From Propionibacteriaceae bacterium (GTDB lineage: Bacteria > Actinomycetota > Actinomycetes > Propionibacteriales > Propionibacteriaceae), in assembly GCA_003158895.1 (NCBI GenBank), contig PMLO01000024.1, positions 1-42,147 of the forward strand: 42,147 nt of DNA, read 5' to 3'. Position 1 is the first letter of the stretch. The number at the start of each line of letters is the position of its first letter. Positions 7,526 through 16,612 of this stretch are shown here, one piece after another. Position numbers and translations under genes: made by a program. The notes beneath the pieces are model-generated. The model was not told the origin of the DNA. It did no database searches and worked only from the letters and a program-made list of their open reading frames with translations.

Positions 7526-10024
7526 CTACGACCTGCGCTGCCATCCACCCTGCCGGGGCGAGCGCGGTCCGGAACGCGGACGGCGGTGGAGTACCGGCGG
7601 CGCAACGATCGCTGCGTACTGCGCCTCCGACACGACCTCGCCCGGATCGCCGGCGCCGGCGATGTCGGTCACGCGGGGGTCGTCGGGCGTCATCTCGACG
7701 AAGTCCGCCTTCACACCCGCCTGCTGGGCGAGCATCGCGACCTGACGGCGCTGGTGGCGCAGCAGGAGGCTGACGACGACGCCGTCCTCGCCGGCCCTGG
7801 CCGTACGGCCGGAGCGGTGCAGGTAGTCCTTGCCGTTGGCTGGCGGGTCGATCTGGAGCACGAGCGTCACGTCGTCGACGTGGATGCCGCGGGCGGCGAC
7901 GTCCGTCGCCACGAGCACCGGGAGACGCCCGTCCTTGAACGCCGCGAGCACCCGGGCGCGGGCGCCCTGGGTGAGGCCGCCGTGCAGGGCGCCGGCGAGG
8001 ACGCCCGACTCCCGGAACCGCTCGGCGATCCGCTCGGCGCCTTGCTGCGTACGAGCGAAGACGAGCGTACGGCCGCCGCGGCTGGCCACCCGGTTCGACA
8101 TGTCGTTCTTGTGGTGCGGCGCGACGAGCCAGAACTCGTGACGCATCGTGGAGATCGATGCCTGGTCAGAGTCGACCTCGTGGTGGACCGGGTCGTGCAT
8201 GTAGCGCTTGACGAGGTTGTCGACCGCACCGTCGAGTGTCGCCGAGAACAGCAGTCGCTGTCCGTCCGCGGGGGTCTCGTCGACGATGCGGGTGACGGCC
8301 GGCCAGAAGCCGAGGTCGGCCATGTGGTCGGCCTCGTCGAGGACTGTGACCTCGACGTTCGCGAGCGACGCGGCGCCCTGGTCGAGGAGGTCAACGAGGC
8401 GGCCCGGTGTGGCGACCACGACATCGACGCCACGCTCGAATGCGCGCAGCTGCGGTCCGTACGGCATGCCGCCGGCGACCAGCGTCACGTCCAGGCCGGT
8501 GGCCCGAGCGAGTGGTGCGAGCACGTCGGCGACCTGCATCGCGAGCTCACGGGTCGGCACGAGCACCAGGCCGCGGACCCCCATTCCACGCTTGGTCGAG
8601 AGCCGGGTGAGCATCGGCAGACCGAACCCGAGCGTCTTGCCGGATCCGGTACGACCCCGGCCGAGCACATCCTTGCCCTCGAGCGCGTCGGGGATGGTGG
8701 CGGCCTGGATCGGGAACGGCTCGGTGATGCCCATGCCGTTGAGCACGGCGGTCAACTCTGACGGTACGCCGAGGTCGGCGAAGCCGGTCCCCGTCGCCGC
8801 AACGGCTTTCACCTCAGGAGCTGTCCACTCCATCTGGTCGGCGTTGGGCTCGTTGTTGCCCTGCCTGCCGGCCCCATGGCCATGATCGGCGACCGATCGA
8901 GCGCGGTCCATGCCAGGCCTGCGGTCCTCCCACGGGCGGTCCGGACGCTGCGGCCGGTCGCGCCGGGAGTCATCGCTGCGGTAGCGGGGGCGGTCGTTGC
9001 TGGAGCTCGGACGGTCGTTGCTGGAGCTCGGACGGTCGTTGCTGTAGCTCGGACGATCGTTGGTGCCGTAACGCGGACGGTCGCCCGTCGCGGGGCGGTC
9101 ACTGTGCTCTGATCCGCGCCAGGGCGGCGTACCGGTCTGGGGCCGGTCGTCGCTGCGGCGCGGAGCCGAGCTCTCACGGCTGTCGCGGGCGTCGGCCCAG
9201 CGACCCGAGGAGCCGACCTGGTCGCGGCGTGCGTTCTCGTCCGACCAGTTGCGGGACTTGTTGTCGCGCCCGGCCTGCCAGCGGCTGTTCGGCAGCTCGC
9301 GGGCGCGGCCCGAGTCGGCGCGGTCGCGGTTATCGGAGCGGTTGTCGGTGCGGTTCTCGTAGCGCGGGCGGTCGTCCGTACGACCCGTGCTCGAGCGGTC
9401 GCCGTAGCGAGGACGATCATCCGTACGGCCGTTGCTGGTGCTGCTCGACCCATATCGCGGGCGGTCCTCGGTACGGCCGCTGCTCGAACGATCCCCGTAG
9501 CGAGGACGGTCATCCGTACGGCCGGTAGCGGGACGGTCGTAGCGGGGGCGGTCGTCCGCACGGGGAGCGCTGGAGCGGTCGCCGTAGCGGGGGCGGTCCT
9601 GGCGGTCGTCGGTACGCGGGGCGCTGGACCGATCTCCATAGCGAGGGCGGTCATCGCTGCCTGCGGTCGCCGGCCGGTCGCCGTAGCGGGGGCGGTCATC
9701 GCTGCCTGCGGTCGCCGGCCGGTCGCCGTAGCGGGGGCGGTCCTGGCGGTCGTTGGTACGCGGGGCGCTCGAGCGATCTGCGTAGCGAGGGCGATCCGGG
9801 CGCTCAGTGGAAGGGCCGCGGTCGTTGCGGTCGGCGAAGCTGTTGCGGTCGGTGGTGCGTCCGTTCACCGGCCGGTACTCGCTACGTCCCGTACCCTCAC
9901 GACGGTCGCTCCCCCGCCCGGCGCCGGACGTGGGCCGTGGAGCGCTCGTACGCATCTTCTTCTGGGAGGCCGTCCAGCGCTGCTTGGGACCTTTGGACGC
10001 GCGGCGAGAAACAGACTCGGCCAT
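7526..10024 (-). CDS. DEAD-box ATP-dependent RNA helicase with long disordered repeat-rich N-terminal tail
   Basis: 832 residues. Residues about 1-405 are low complexity, Arg/Asp/Ser/Pro-rich, with many copies of a DDRPRYGDR-type unit (about residues 60-345), including a 15-residue unit duplicated exactly. The helicase core follows: Q motif near 411-435, Walker A GRGRTGSGKT near 455, PTRELA, VATPGR, DEAD near 560, SAT near 591, and HRSGRTAR near 735. The end is basic (RRPRSGPRSPRQGGWQRRS). Such enzymes unwind structured RNA in ribosome assembly or RNA decay, often under cold stress. Many bacterial relatives carry their basic tail C-terminally; here the large tail is N-terminal. ATG 10024 is the only convincing start. 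A TAGAGT -10 at 10100-10105 predicts a 5' leader of about 70 bases. Confidence 0.93.
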   Translation of the reverse strand: MAESVSRRASKGPKQRWTASQKKMRTSAPRPTSGAGRGSDRREGTGRSEYRPVNGRTTDRNSFADRNDRGPSTERPDRPRYADRSSAPRTNDRQDRPRYGDRPATAGSDDRPRYGDRPATAGSDDRPRYGDRSSAPRTDDRQDRPRYGDRSSAPRADDRPRYDRPATGRTDDRPRYGDRSSSGRTEDRPRYGSSSTSNGRTDDRPRYGDRSSTGRTDDRPRYENRTDNRSDNRDRADSGRARELPNSRWQAGRDNKSRNWSDENARRDQVGSSGRWADARDSRESSAPRRSDDRPQTGTPPWRGSEHSDRPATGDRPRYGTNDRPSYSNDRPSSSNDRPSSSNDRPRYRSDDSRRDRPQRPDRPWEDRRPGMDRARSVADHGHGAGRQGNNEPNADQMEWTAPEVKAVAATGTGFADLGVPSELTAVLNGMGITEPFPIQAATIPDALEGKDVLGRGRTGSGKTLGFGLPMLTRLSTKRGMGVRGLVLVPTRELAMQVADVLAPLARATGLDVTLVAGGMPYGPQLRAFERGVDVVVATPGRLVDLLDQGAASLANVEVTVLDEADHMADLGFWPAVTRIVDETPADGQRLLFSATLDGAVDNLVKRYMHDPVHHEVDSDQASISTMRHEFWLVAPHHKNDMSNRVASRGGRTLVFARTQQGAERIAERFRESGVLAGALHGGLTQGARARVLAAFKDGRLPVLVATDVAARGIHVDDVTLVLQIDPPANGKDYLHRSGRTARAGEDGVVVSLLLRHQRRQVAMLAQQAGVKADFVEMTPDDPRVTDIAGAGDPGEVVSEAQYAAIVAPPVLHRRPRSGPRSPRQGGWQRRS

Positions 10025-10099
10025 GGGGGAAACTCATCTCTACAACAACGGGCGCAGACCAGCGCCATCACCCGTTGCGGACGCACCCGGGCTGGTCCA

Positions 10100-10105
10100 A
10101 CTCTA
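10100..10105 (-). promoter_or_regulatory. Probable -10 element of the helicase-tsaE-tsaB-rimI-tsaD operon
   Basis: TAGAGT on the minus strand matches TANNNT and is identical to the -10 elements before glmS and the lactonase-like gene. It would give transcription from about 10093 and a leader of about 70 bases. No convincing -35 was seen. Confidence 0.45.
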
Positions 10106-10150
10106 CCATCCGCCCGCTCGCGCCCTCCCCGACCGGCGAGCCCGCAGGTT

Positions 10151-10235
10151 GAGGAGAGCACCTATCCGTTTGGGGAGAGGACTTGTACGGGCGAGGAGAG
10201 GACCTGTGCGCTCGAGGAGAGGACCTGTACCGCTC
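10151..10235. repeat. Four tandem 21-22 base repeats
   Basis: Units start at 10151, 10172, 10193 and 10214. The best copies read GAGGAGAGGACCTGT followed by a variable GC-rich end; the first two copies are diverged. The array lies between the 10245 stop and the helicase promoter, in non-coding DNA. A period of 21 bases is two helical turns, so it could be a protein-binding array, or simply a small minisatellite. Confidence 0.8.
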
Positions 10236-10244
10236 GACGACCCC

Positions 10245-10586
10245 TCAGCCGGTGACCCACAGCAGCAGGAACAACCCGCAACCGACGAGACCGACTGCGC
10301 CACCAGCCGTACGCCAGCGTTGCTTCTGGTCCGGGTCGACCCACTGGAGGAAGGTGAAGGGCAAGGCCACCAGCGCGGTGGCCAGCAGGGCGAGCACCAC
10401 GTAGACCGAGACCTCGGACTCGACGCGCGAGTGGCCGTGCTCGAACCCGACGTGCCAGGCGTTCCACGCGACGAGCCCCGCGCCGATCCAGCTCACGACA
10501 CCGGCCGCGACCACACCGCCGATCACGACCGTGCGCGGCACGGCGCGCGGTGCGACGGGCCTGGGCTCCGGCTCAGAGGTGCTCAT
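10245..10586 (-). CDS. Small three-helix membrane protein of unknown function
   Basis: 113 residues from ATG 10586. A polar Pro/Glu-rich start is followed by three hydrophobic segments: TVVIGGVVAAGVVSWIGAGL, then VYVVLALLATALVALPFTFL, and AGGAVGLVGCGLFLLLWV at the end. I do not recognise the family. It begins one base after the Dabb gene stop, so it is translated from the same message, last in a purL-Dabb-membrane protein run. A longer frame upstream is only an overlap with the Dabb gene. Confidence 0.75.
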   Translation of the reverse strand: MSTSEPEPRPVAPRAVPRTVVIGGVVAAGVVSWIGAGLVAWNAWHVGFEHGHSRVESEVSVYVVLALLATALVALPFTFLQWVDPDQKQRWRTAGGAVGLVGCGLFLLLWVTG

Positions 10587-10587
10587 C

Positions 10588-10884
10588 TCAGACGGTGACG
10601 AAGTCGTACTCCTGGAAGGCAGCCACCTCATCACGCCACCGGGACGTGGTGAAGGCGACGTGGGCGGGATGGGTGTTGTACGCGTCGTAGGCGTCCTGGT
10701 CGACGAACACCATCGAGAACTGCCAGGTCAGGTCGCTCTTCGGGTTCACCTGTCGGTTGATCGTGAACTCGGTGACCCCCGGGATCGCGGTGAGCGTTGT
10801 GCGCGCTGTGCTCAGGAACTCGGTCTCGGCCTGCGAGCCGGCCTCATGAGCGAGCCGGAACACCACAGTGTGCTGGATGGACAT
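10588..10884 (-). CDS. Dabb (stress-responsive alpha/beta barrel) domain protein
   Basis: 98 residues. QHTVVFRLAH at the start, VTEFTINRQVNPKSDLTWQF, then AYDAYNTHPAHVAF follow the Dabb pattern: a small dimeric alpha/beta barrel found in stress proteins and some oxygenase- or cyclase-like enzymes. The start at ATG 10884 is preferred because GAGAGG lies about eight bases before it; ATG 10911 (nine residues longer) has no ribosome site. It lies about 30 bases after the purL stop. Substrate is unknown. Confidence 0.85.
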   Translation of the reverse strand: MSIQHTVVFRLAHEAGSQAETEFLSTARTTLTAIPGVTEFTINRQVNPKSDLTWQFSMVFVDQDAYDAYNTHPAHVAFTTSRWRDEVAAFQEYDFVTV

Positions 10885-10917
10885 GGAAGAAGCCTCTCTC
10901 GTACGACTCATGACGGG

Positions 10918-13900
10918 TCAGTCGACCCAGACCCTCGCGTTGCGGAACATCCTCTGCCACGGGCTGACCTGCTCGAGCGGAGCCGAGCTCCAGGACAGCT
11001 GCGCATTCCTGGCGACCCGCTCCGGATGCGGCATCATCGCCGTGAATCGCCCATCAGGCGTTGTCACCGCGGTAAGGCCGTCCGGGGAGCCGTTGGGATT
11101 GGCCGGGTACGACACAGCAGGCGTCCCGTCGGCGTGTACGAACCGTACCGACCGCACCACGGAACCCGCATCGCCCTGCGCCGAGAAGTCGGCCAGCCCC
11201 TCGCCGTGCGCGACGGCGATCGGCATGCGACTTCCGGCCATGCCCGCGAGGAACAGCGACGGCGACTCGAGCACCTCGACGAGGCTGAGACGCGCCTCGA
11301 ACTGCTCCGACCGGTTCCGCGTGAACCGGGGCCACGCCTCGGCCCCGGGGATCAGGTCGGCCAGCGCGCCGAACATCTGGCACCCGTTGCAGATGCCGAG
11401 CCCGAACGTGTCCTCGCGGTGGAAGAACGCCTCGAACGCGTCAGTCAGCCGCGGGTTGAACAGTACGGATCGCGCCCAGCCCTCGCCCGCGCCGAGCGTG
11501 TCGCCGTACGAGAACCCGCCGCACGCCACCACGCCCACCACGTCGGCCAGGTCGAAGCGGCCCGTCTGGAGGTCGGTCATGTGCACGTCGTACGTGGCGA
11601 AGCCGGCCGCGTGGAACGCGTATGCCGTCTCCACGTGACTGTTCACACCCTGCTCGCGCAGGATCGCGACCTTCGGCCGCACGCCCCGCGCGATGTACGG
11701 CGCGGCCACATCACGCACAGGGTCGTACGACGGCGCCACGATCAACGTCGGTGCCTCGGCCCCGACGGCGGCGTGCTCTTCATCGGCGCACTCGGGGTTG
11801 TCCCGCAGCCCCGCTATCCGCCAGGACACCTCATCCCACGCCTGCGCCAGGTCGGTCAGATCCTCGTCCAGGACCTCTTCGCCCACGATGTCCACCCGCA
11901 CCCGGCGATCCTCGGTGGTGTGACCCACGACACGGCTCAGCTCCCCGAGTCCGTGGTCCCCCAGCACCTCCAGGACCCGCCCCGCGTCGGCTTCAGCGAC
12001 CCCCAGTATGACGCCCAGCTCCTCGCTGAACAGCGCTGCGACTCGGCTCACGTCGATCTCCACGCCGGTCGCGCCCGCGAACGCCAGCTCGCAGGCCGCG
12101 GCCCACAAACCGCCGTCGGAACGGTCGTGATAGGCCGTGACGAGCCCTTCGGACCGCAGTGCCCCCAGCGCAGATGCCAGCGCGACAAAGCGCGACGGGT
12201 CGTCGAGGTCGGGTACGACATCGCCGTACTGCCCATTCACCTGCGCCAGCATCGACCCGCCGAGCCGGTCCCTGCCTGCGCCGAGGTCGACGAGGACCAA
12301 TGCCGACCCAGGCCTCAGCTCCGGCGTCCAGGTACCAGCCACACTCGGCAGCGACGCGAACGCCGACACCACGAGTGACACCGGCGACGTGACCTGCCGA
12401 GACTCCCCGGACCCATCCACCCAGCGCGTACGCATCGACAGCGAGTCCTTGCCCACGGGCACCGACACCCCGAGGGCGGGGCACAGCTCCATGGCGACGG
12501 CCTGCACCGTGTCGTACAGTGCCGCGTCCTCACCGTCCTCGCCGCAGGCGGCCATCCAGTTGCAGCTCAGCTTGACGCCGGACAAGGTCACGGGCGCCGC
12601 GAACAGGTTCGTCAGCGCCTCGCCGACGGCCATCCGTCCGGACGCGGGCGCGTTCACCGACGCCAGCGGCATCCGCTCCCCCGACGCCATCGCCTGACCG
12701 GCGAGACCCGTGTAGTCGGACAGCGTCACTGCCACGTCGGCCACGGGCACCTGCCACGGACCGACCATCTGGTCGCGGTGGTTGAGGCCTCCGACCGTAC
12801 GGTCTCCGATCGTGATGAGGAACCGCTTCGACGCGACCGACGGATGCCGCAGGATCGCGTACGCGGCATGGCGCAGGTCGACTCCCGCGAGGTCGAGCTC
12901 GGGCGCGTGGTGTGCGACACGACGAACGTCCCGCGTCATCCGCGGCGGCTTGCCGAACAGCACCTCCATGGGCATGTCGATCGGCCGGTCGTCACCTGGA
13001 GAGTCGGCAGCCCCTGGCGCCAGCACCAGCAGCCCGTCGTCGCGGGCGGCGCCGACCACCGAGTACGGGCACCGCTCCCGCTCGCACAGCGCCGCGAACC
13101 CCTCCAGCGACTCGGGGGCGATCGCCAGCACGTACCGCTCCTGGCTCTCGTTGCTCCAGATCTCCTTCGGCGCGAGACCCGACTCCTCCACCGGCACCGC
13201 CGACAGGTCGAACCGGGCGCCGAGCCCGGCTCCGTCGACGAGCTCGGGGAACGCGTTGGACAGGCCGCCCGCTCCGACGTCGTGGATCGAGAGGATGGGG
13301 TTGTCGGCGCCCATGCGCCAGCAGTGGTTGATGACCTCTTGGGCGCGGCGCTGGATCTCGGGGTTGCCGCGCTGGACGGAGTCGAAGTCGAGCTCGGCCG
13401 CGTTGGCGCCGGACGCCATCGACGACGCCGCACCGCCGCCCATGCCGATCCGCATGCCGGGACCGCCGATCTGTACCAGGAGCGTGCCCGCTTCGTAGGA
13501 GATCTTCTCGGTCTGGCCAGCACTGATGTACCCGAGCCCGCCGGCGCTCATGATCGGCTTGTGGTAGCCGCGGCGCACGCCGTCGACCGTCTGCTCGTAC
13601 ACGCGGAAGAAGCCCCCGAGTCCGGGCCGGCCGAACTCGTTGTTGAACGCGGCCGCGCCCAGCGGCCCGGCGATCATGATGTCGAGCGGGGTGGCGATGT
13701 GGTCGGGCGCGCCGTAGGGGTCGCGCTCCCACGGCTCGTCCGTACCGGGTAGGTGGAGGTTCGACACGGCGAACCCCGTGAGGCCCGCTTTCGGCGCCGA
13801 GCCGCGGCCCGTCGCGCCCTCGTCGCGGATCTCGCCCCCGGACCCGGTCGCCGCGCCCGGGAACGGGCTGATGGCGGTCGGGTGGTTGTGGGTCTCGACC

Positions 13901-14802
13901 TTCATGAGCACGTGGACCTCGTCGGACGTCGCCACGTATTCGCTCGGCCCGTCGCTCTCCTCCGGCGCCCACCGGGTGATGAGGCCGCCCTCCATGACAG
14001 AGGCGTTGTCCTTGTACGCGACCACCGTGCCATGGCCGTTCATGGCCTCGGTGTGGCGGATCATCGCGAACAGCGACCTGTCCTGCGGCACTCCATCGAC
14101 GATGAAGTCGGCGTTGAAGATCTTGTGGCGGCAGTGCTCCGAGTTCGCCTGCGCGAACATCATGAGCTCGACGTCGGTGGGGTTGCGCTCGAGGCCTGTG
14201 AACGCGGTGACGAGGTAGTCGATCTCGTCGTCGGACAGCGCCAGCCCGAACGCGACGTTGGCCTCTTCAATGGCGGTACGACCGCGTCCGATCACATCGA
14301 CGTGAGCCATCGGCTCGGCCTCGCGCTCATCGAAGAGCCTTGCCGCGTCGGCGATGGACGCGAACGCGGACTCCGTCATGCGGTCGTGGAGAAGGTCGGC
14401 GCAGGTGGCCCAGTCGGCATCGGAGAGGAGCGCGTCGCTGGCGAGCGTGTACTCGACGACCCGCTCCACCCGTCGTACCGCCACCCCACAGCTGTGCGCG
14501 ATGTCGGTCGCCTTCGACGCCCACGGTGAGAGCGTGCCGAGGCGGGGAGCGACGACGACGGTGGCGGTGGCGGACCCGGTTGCGACCGGACCTGCCTGCG
14601 GTCCGTACGTGAGGAGGCGGGTCACCGTCTCGGAGGTTGGGGCGTCAAGCGCCGCGTCGCTGGCGACCTGGTGCACGTATCGGGCGGTCACCTCGCTCAC
14701 CGCGGGTACGGCCGCGTGCAGGCGCCGTACGAGCGCGGCGGCCCTGAACGGCGACAAGGCATTGCCGCCTCCGACTGAGGTCAGCACGTACGCGTGGGGC
14801 AT
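10918..14802 (-). CDS. purL: Phosphoribosylformylglycinamidine synthase, large single-chain form (FGAM synthase)
   Basis: 1294 residues. It converts FGAR, glutamine and ATP to FGAM in purine synthesis. It has an N-terminal PurS-like region, a linker with [14 protein letters not shown], a first synthetase half ([33 protein letters not shown]), a second half ([25 protein letters not shown]), and a C-terminal glutaminase with nucleophile Cys in [10 protein letters not shown] (about residue 1140) and late HGEG. This is the long form best known from gamma-proteobacteria and eukaryotes; many actinobacteria use separate PurS, PurQ and PurL. ATG 14802 has GGAG about nine bases upstream. TAGTGT at 14840-14845 is a likely -10. 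Confidence 0.96.
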   Translation of the reverse strand: MPHAYVLTSVGGGNALSPFRAAALVRRLHAAVPAVSEVTARYVHQVASDAALDAPTSETVTRLLTYGPQAGPVATGSATATVVVAPRLGTLSPWASKATDIAHSCGVAVRRVERVVEYTLASDALLSDADWATCADLLHDRMTESAFASIADAARLFDEREAEPMAHVDVIGRGRTAIEEANVAFGLALSDDEIDYLVTAFTGLERNPTDVELMMFAQANSEHCRHKIFNADFIVDGVPQDRSLFAMIRHTEAMNGHGTVVAYKDNASVMEGGLITRWAPEESDGPSEYVATSDEVHVLMKVETHNHPTAISPFPGAATGSGGEIRDEGATGRGSAPKAGLTGFAVSNLHLPGTDEPWERDPYGAPDHIATPLDIMIAGPLGAAAFNNEFGRPGLGGFFRVYEQTVDGVRRGYHKPIMSAGGLGYISAGQTEKISYEAGTLLVQIGGPGMRIGMGGGAASSMASGANAAELDFDSVQRGNPEIQRRAQEVINHCWRMGADNPILSIHDVGAGGLSNAFPELVDGAGLGARFDLSAVPVEESGLAPKEIWSNESQERYVLAIAPESLEGFAALCERERCPYSVVGAARDDGLLVLAPGAADSPGDDRPIDMPMEVLFGKPPRMTRDVRRVAHHAPELDLAGVDLRHAAYAILRHPSVASKRFLITIGDRTVGGLNHRDQMVGPWQVPVADVAVTLSDYTGLAGQAMASGERMPLASVNAPASGRMAVGEALTNLFAAPVTLSGVKLSCNWMAACGEDGEDAALYDTVQAVAMELCPALGVSVPVGKDSLSMRTRWVDGSGESRQVTSPVSLVVSAFASLPSVAGTWTPELRPGSALVLVDLGAGRDRLGGSMLAQVNGQYGDVVPDLDDPSRFVALASALGALRSEGLVTAYHDRSDGGLWAAACELAFAGATGVEIDVSRVAALFSEELGVILGVAEADAGRVLEVLGDHGLGELSRVVGHTTEDRRVRVDIVGEEVLDEDLTDLAQAWDEVSWRIAGLRDNPECADEEHAAVGAEAPTLIVAPSYDPVRDVAAPYIARGVRPKVAILREQGVNSHVETAYAFHAAGFATYDVHMTDLQTGRFDLADVVGVVACGGFSYGDTLGAGEGWARSVLFNPRLTDAFEAFFHREDTFGLGICNGCQMFGALADLIPGAEAWPRFTRNRSEQFEARLSLVEVLESPSLFLAGMAGSRMPIAVAHGEGLADFSAQGDAGSVVRSVRFVHADGTPAVSYPANPNGSPDGLTAVTTPDGRFTAMMPHPERVARNAQLSWSSAPLEQVSPWQRMFRNARVWVD

Positions 14803-14839
14803 GGCAGCTCCGGATCAAGTCGGTCGGTCGGCGCCGCCA

Positions 14840-14845
14840 ACACTA
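14840..14845 (-). promoter_or_regulatory. Probable purL -10 element
   Basis: TAGTGT on the minus strand (TANNNT) lies 37 bases before ATG 14802, giving a leader of about 30 bases that includes the GGAG ribosome site. No matching -35 at standard distance was found. Confidence 0.4.
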
Positions 14846-14898
14846 GTGCCCGGCACCGGTCCCGCCGTCACAGGATCCGGCCCCAGGGGCCATGCCCA

Positions 14899-16107
14899 TC
14901 AACCGGATACGCGCTCAGGTAACCGGCGTCGTTGCTGGTTGTCAGGCATGCCGATGATGACGAATGCGAGCATCATGAGCACAACGCAGAAACCGATCAA
15001 GGTGGGTACCAGGTACCCTGCCACCGTCACGACAAGGAGCGCCGGGATCCCGATGGCGGGACGTCGGATCGCCAACAGAACGCAGGCGACCACGAGAAGC
15101 AACAGGTGGTGGGTCCAGGTGATCTCGGTGACCAACCCAGCCGAGATTCCCATGATCAGGGTGGCTTCCAACTCTTGGCCGCGCACGAAGAGCCTTCTGG
15201 ACCGCCATGCGGCGAAACCAAGAACAATGGCTGAGCCGACGACCCAGCTGATGTTGAGCGGCGAACCGATGAGGCCGAGCCGGGACAGGACTCCGTAGAT
15301 TGACCAGTTGTCCCACCGGGCGAGATCTCCCATCGAGTTGCCGATCACGTCACGCTGGAGCCAGTAGCGCTCACTGTCCGGCCAACGAAAGACCGCGCCT
15401 ATCACGGCGGCAACGCCGAAGGCTCCGCACGCGTTGAGTGCTGCGCGCCACTGTCTGGTCACCAGGTAGTACGGCACCAAGATCATCGGTGTCAGCTTGA
15501 TCGAGCCGGCCAGTCCTACAAGCACGCCTCGCCAACGGGGCGGGAGTAGCGTCACATCGATCAGCACCAGAGCAGCGACCGCGAAGGATATCTGCCCGAA
15601 CTGCATGTTCACCACAGCCGGGATCGAGGTAGCTATCAGCATCGAGACCCCGACCCAGATGAAGAGTGAGACCGCCTTACGGCCCACCGCCTCCCGGCGT
15701 GCATCGACGACGCTGTAACAACCGACAAGCGCAACCACCACGAGAACTGTAGTGACGACCGCCAGCAGCATCTTGCTGGCGCTGGAGGAAACCAGGGCAA
15801 GAGGAAGCATCACCAAAGAGGCGAATGGTGGATAGACAAAGCCCATATTCGCATTCTGCTTAGGCATAGAGACGTAGAAGGTGTAAACGCTGTTGCCGTG
15901 AAGCATGTCGGTCAGAGCGCCGCGATAGATCCCCAAATCGATGTTCTCACCCCAGATGCCGAGGGACACCATGAAGACCCCCAAAGGGAGTATTGCGAGT
16001 ATCAGGCCCATCAGACGTCGAGGAGGGTTGGTGGACGCAACCAGCGGCTGGATGTCCTGATCGGTCTGCGGCACGATGTCAGACTCGTGAAGATGAGAGA
16101 CCGTCAT
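14899..16107 (-). CDS. GT87-type integral membrane mannosyltransferase (DUF2029 family)
   Basis: 402 residues with about ten hydrophobic segments. The DUF2029/GT87 signature is visible: GENIDLGIYRGALTDMLHG after the first membrane helix (acidic residues on the first outer loop), GFVYPPFASLVMLP, and LAGSIKLTPMILVPYYL. The family uses polyprenyl-phosphate-mannose on the outer face of the membrane (PimE and relatives) to extend phosphatidylinositol mannosides or related lipoglycans. Base composition is clearly lower in GC than in the neighbours, especially 15,700-15,900, suggesting later acquisition. ATG 16107 shares ATGA with the stop of a small upstream reading frame. The exact acceptor is unknown. 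Confidence 0.85.
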   Translation of the reverse strand: MTVSHLHESDIVPQTDQDIQPLVASTNPPRRLMGLILAILPLGVFMVSLGIWGENIDLGIYRGALTDMLHGNSVYTFYVSMPKQNANMGFVYPPFASLVMLPLALVSSSASKMLLAVVTTVLVVVALVGCYSVVDARREAVGRKAVSLFIWVGVSMLIATSIPAVVNMQFGQISFAVAALVLIDVTLLPPRWRGVLVGLAGSIKLTPMILVPYYLVTRQWRAALNACGAFGVAAVIGAVFRWPDSERYWLQRDVIGNSMGDLARWDNWSIYGVLSRLGLIGSPLNISWVVGSAIVLGFAAWRSRRLFVRGQELEATLIMGISAGLVTEITWTHHLLLLVVACVLLAIRRPAIGIPALLVVTVAGYLVPTLIGFCVVLMMLAFVIIGMPDNQQRRRLPERVSG

Positions 16108-16387
16108 GACGGATCACCCGAGCCGCCACCCAACAGGCCGGTCTCGTGATCCGGGAAGGACGGACCCAACGACGTCGGGAACTTGTACGCAGTCTTGACC
16201 GCTACCACAGCCACCCCCCATCTGCTCGTACGGCTACAGCGTCACATTCCGATTCGAAGGTGATCGACGTCTCGGTCTCACGGGGCTTGACGCCCAGGAA
16301 CAGCGTCACCGGCAAGGTGCTGCCCCTCTCGTCGAAATTCATACCAGCGACGTGGATCTTCTCCCGTGGATCAGTCAGTTTTCTCAT
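16104..16387 (-). pseudogene. Small gene of unknown function, broken by a one-base frameshift in a G6 run
   Basis: From ATG 16387 (GAAGAG about ten bases upstream) a frame reads RKLTDPREKIHVAGMNFDER and onward to AVRADGGWLW, stopping at 16202. If one base is added in the run of six C on the plus strand (16214-16219), the protein continues as VAVVAVKTAYKFPTSLG through DHETGLLGGGSGDPS. It would then stop at 16104-16106, overlapping the mannosyltransferase start as ATGA. That overlap argues the second half is genuinely coding. The repaired product would be about 94 residues. I recognise no family. It could be a real pseudogene, a sequencing error in the homopolymer, or two small frames. Confidence 0.4.
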
Positions 16388-16612
16388 GAGGCGTCATCTC
16401 TTCCCGCAGCCGGCGGCGTTGCGACAGGCCAGCTGACGACCGGTCGCGCTTAGCGCCAGCCGACGCGACGCTGCCGACAGCGCCGCCCCAGGCTGCACGT
16501 GGGGATGGCCTCGTCAGCGTGATCGTATGGCCGGCTGTGTTCACCTCCAGATCACGTGGTCGTCGATTCGTCAGCGGCGGGGTTCTCCCAGGCGGGGTCT
16601 AGCATCGGGAAC
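16388..16612. other. Intergenic region without recognisable gene
   Basis: Between the small frameshifted frame (-) and the mannosyltransferase at 16613 (+). No frame on either strand looks coding. The right end contains the -10 element of the plus-strand gene. Confidence 0.5.
16600..16605 (+). promoter_or_regulatory. -10 element of a leaderless gene
   Basis: TAGCAT, then seven bases, then GTG 16613. This spacing puts the transcription start on or beside the start codon. No ribosome site is present, consistent with a leaderless message. Confidence 0.6.

Noticed and set aside
9380-9800. CRISPR-like repetition
   Set aside because: The units are codon-phased repeats encoding DDRPRYGDR, with variable spacing and no unique spacers; no cas genes are present.
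10151-10235. CRISPR array reading of the 21-base repeats
   Set aside because: Units are contiguous with no spacers, too short and diverged.
10531-12378. 615-codon plus-strand frame opposite purL
   Set aside because: Antisense shadow caused by high GC; Arg/His-rich and motif-free, while purL on the other strand is intact.
14878-14890. GGCCCCAGGGGCC as a terminator after the GT87 gene
   Set aside because: The pairing leaves too small a loop and there is no U-run; it may be chance in GC-rich DNA.
16202-16387. TadE/TadG-like pilin from the DERGSTLPVTLFLGV segment
   Set aside because: The following residues are polar, not a membrane helix, and no other tad genes are present.
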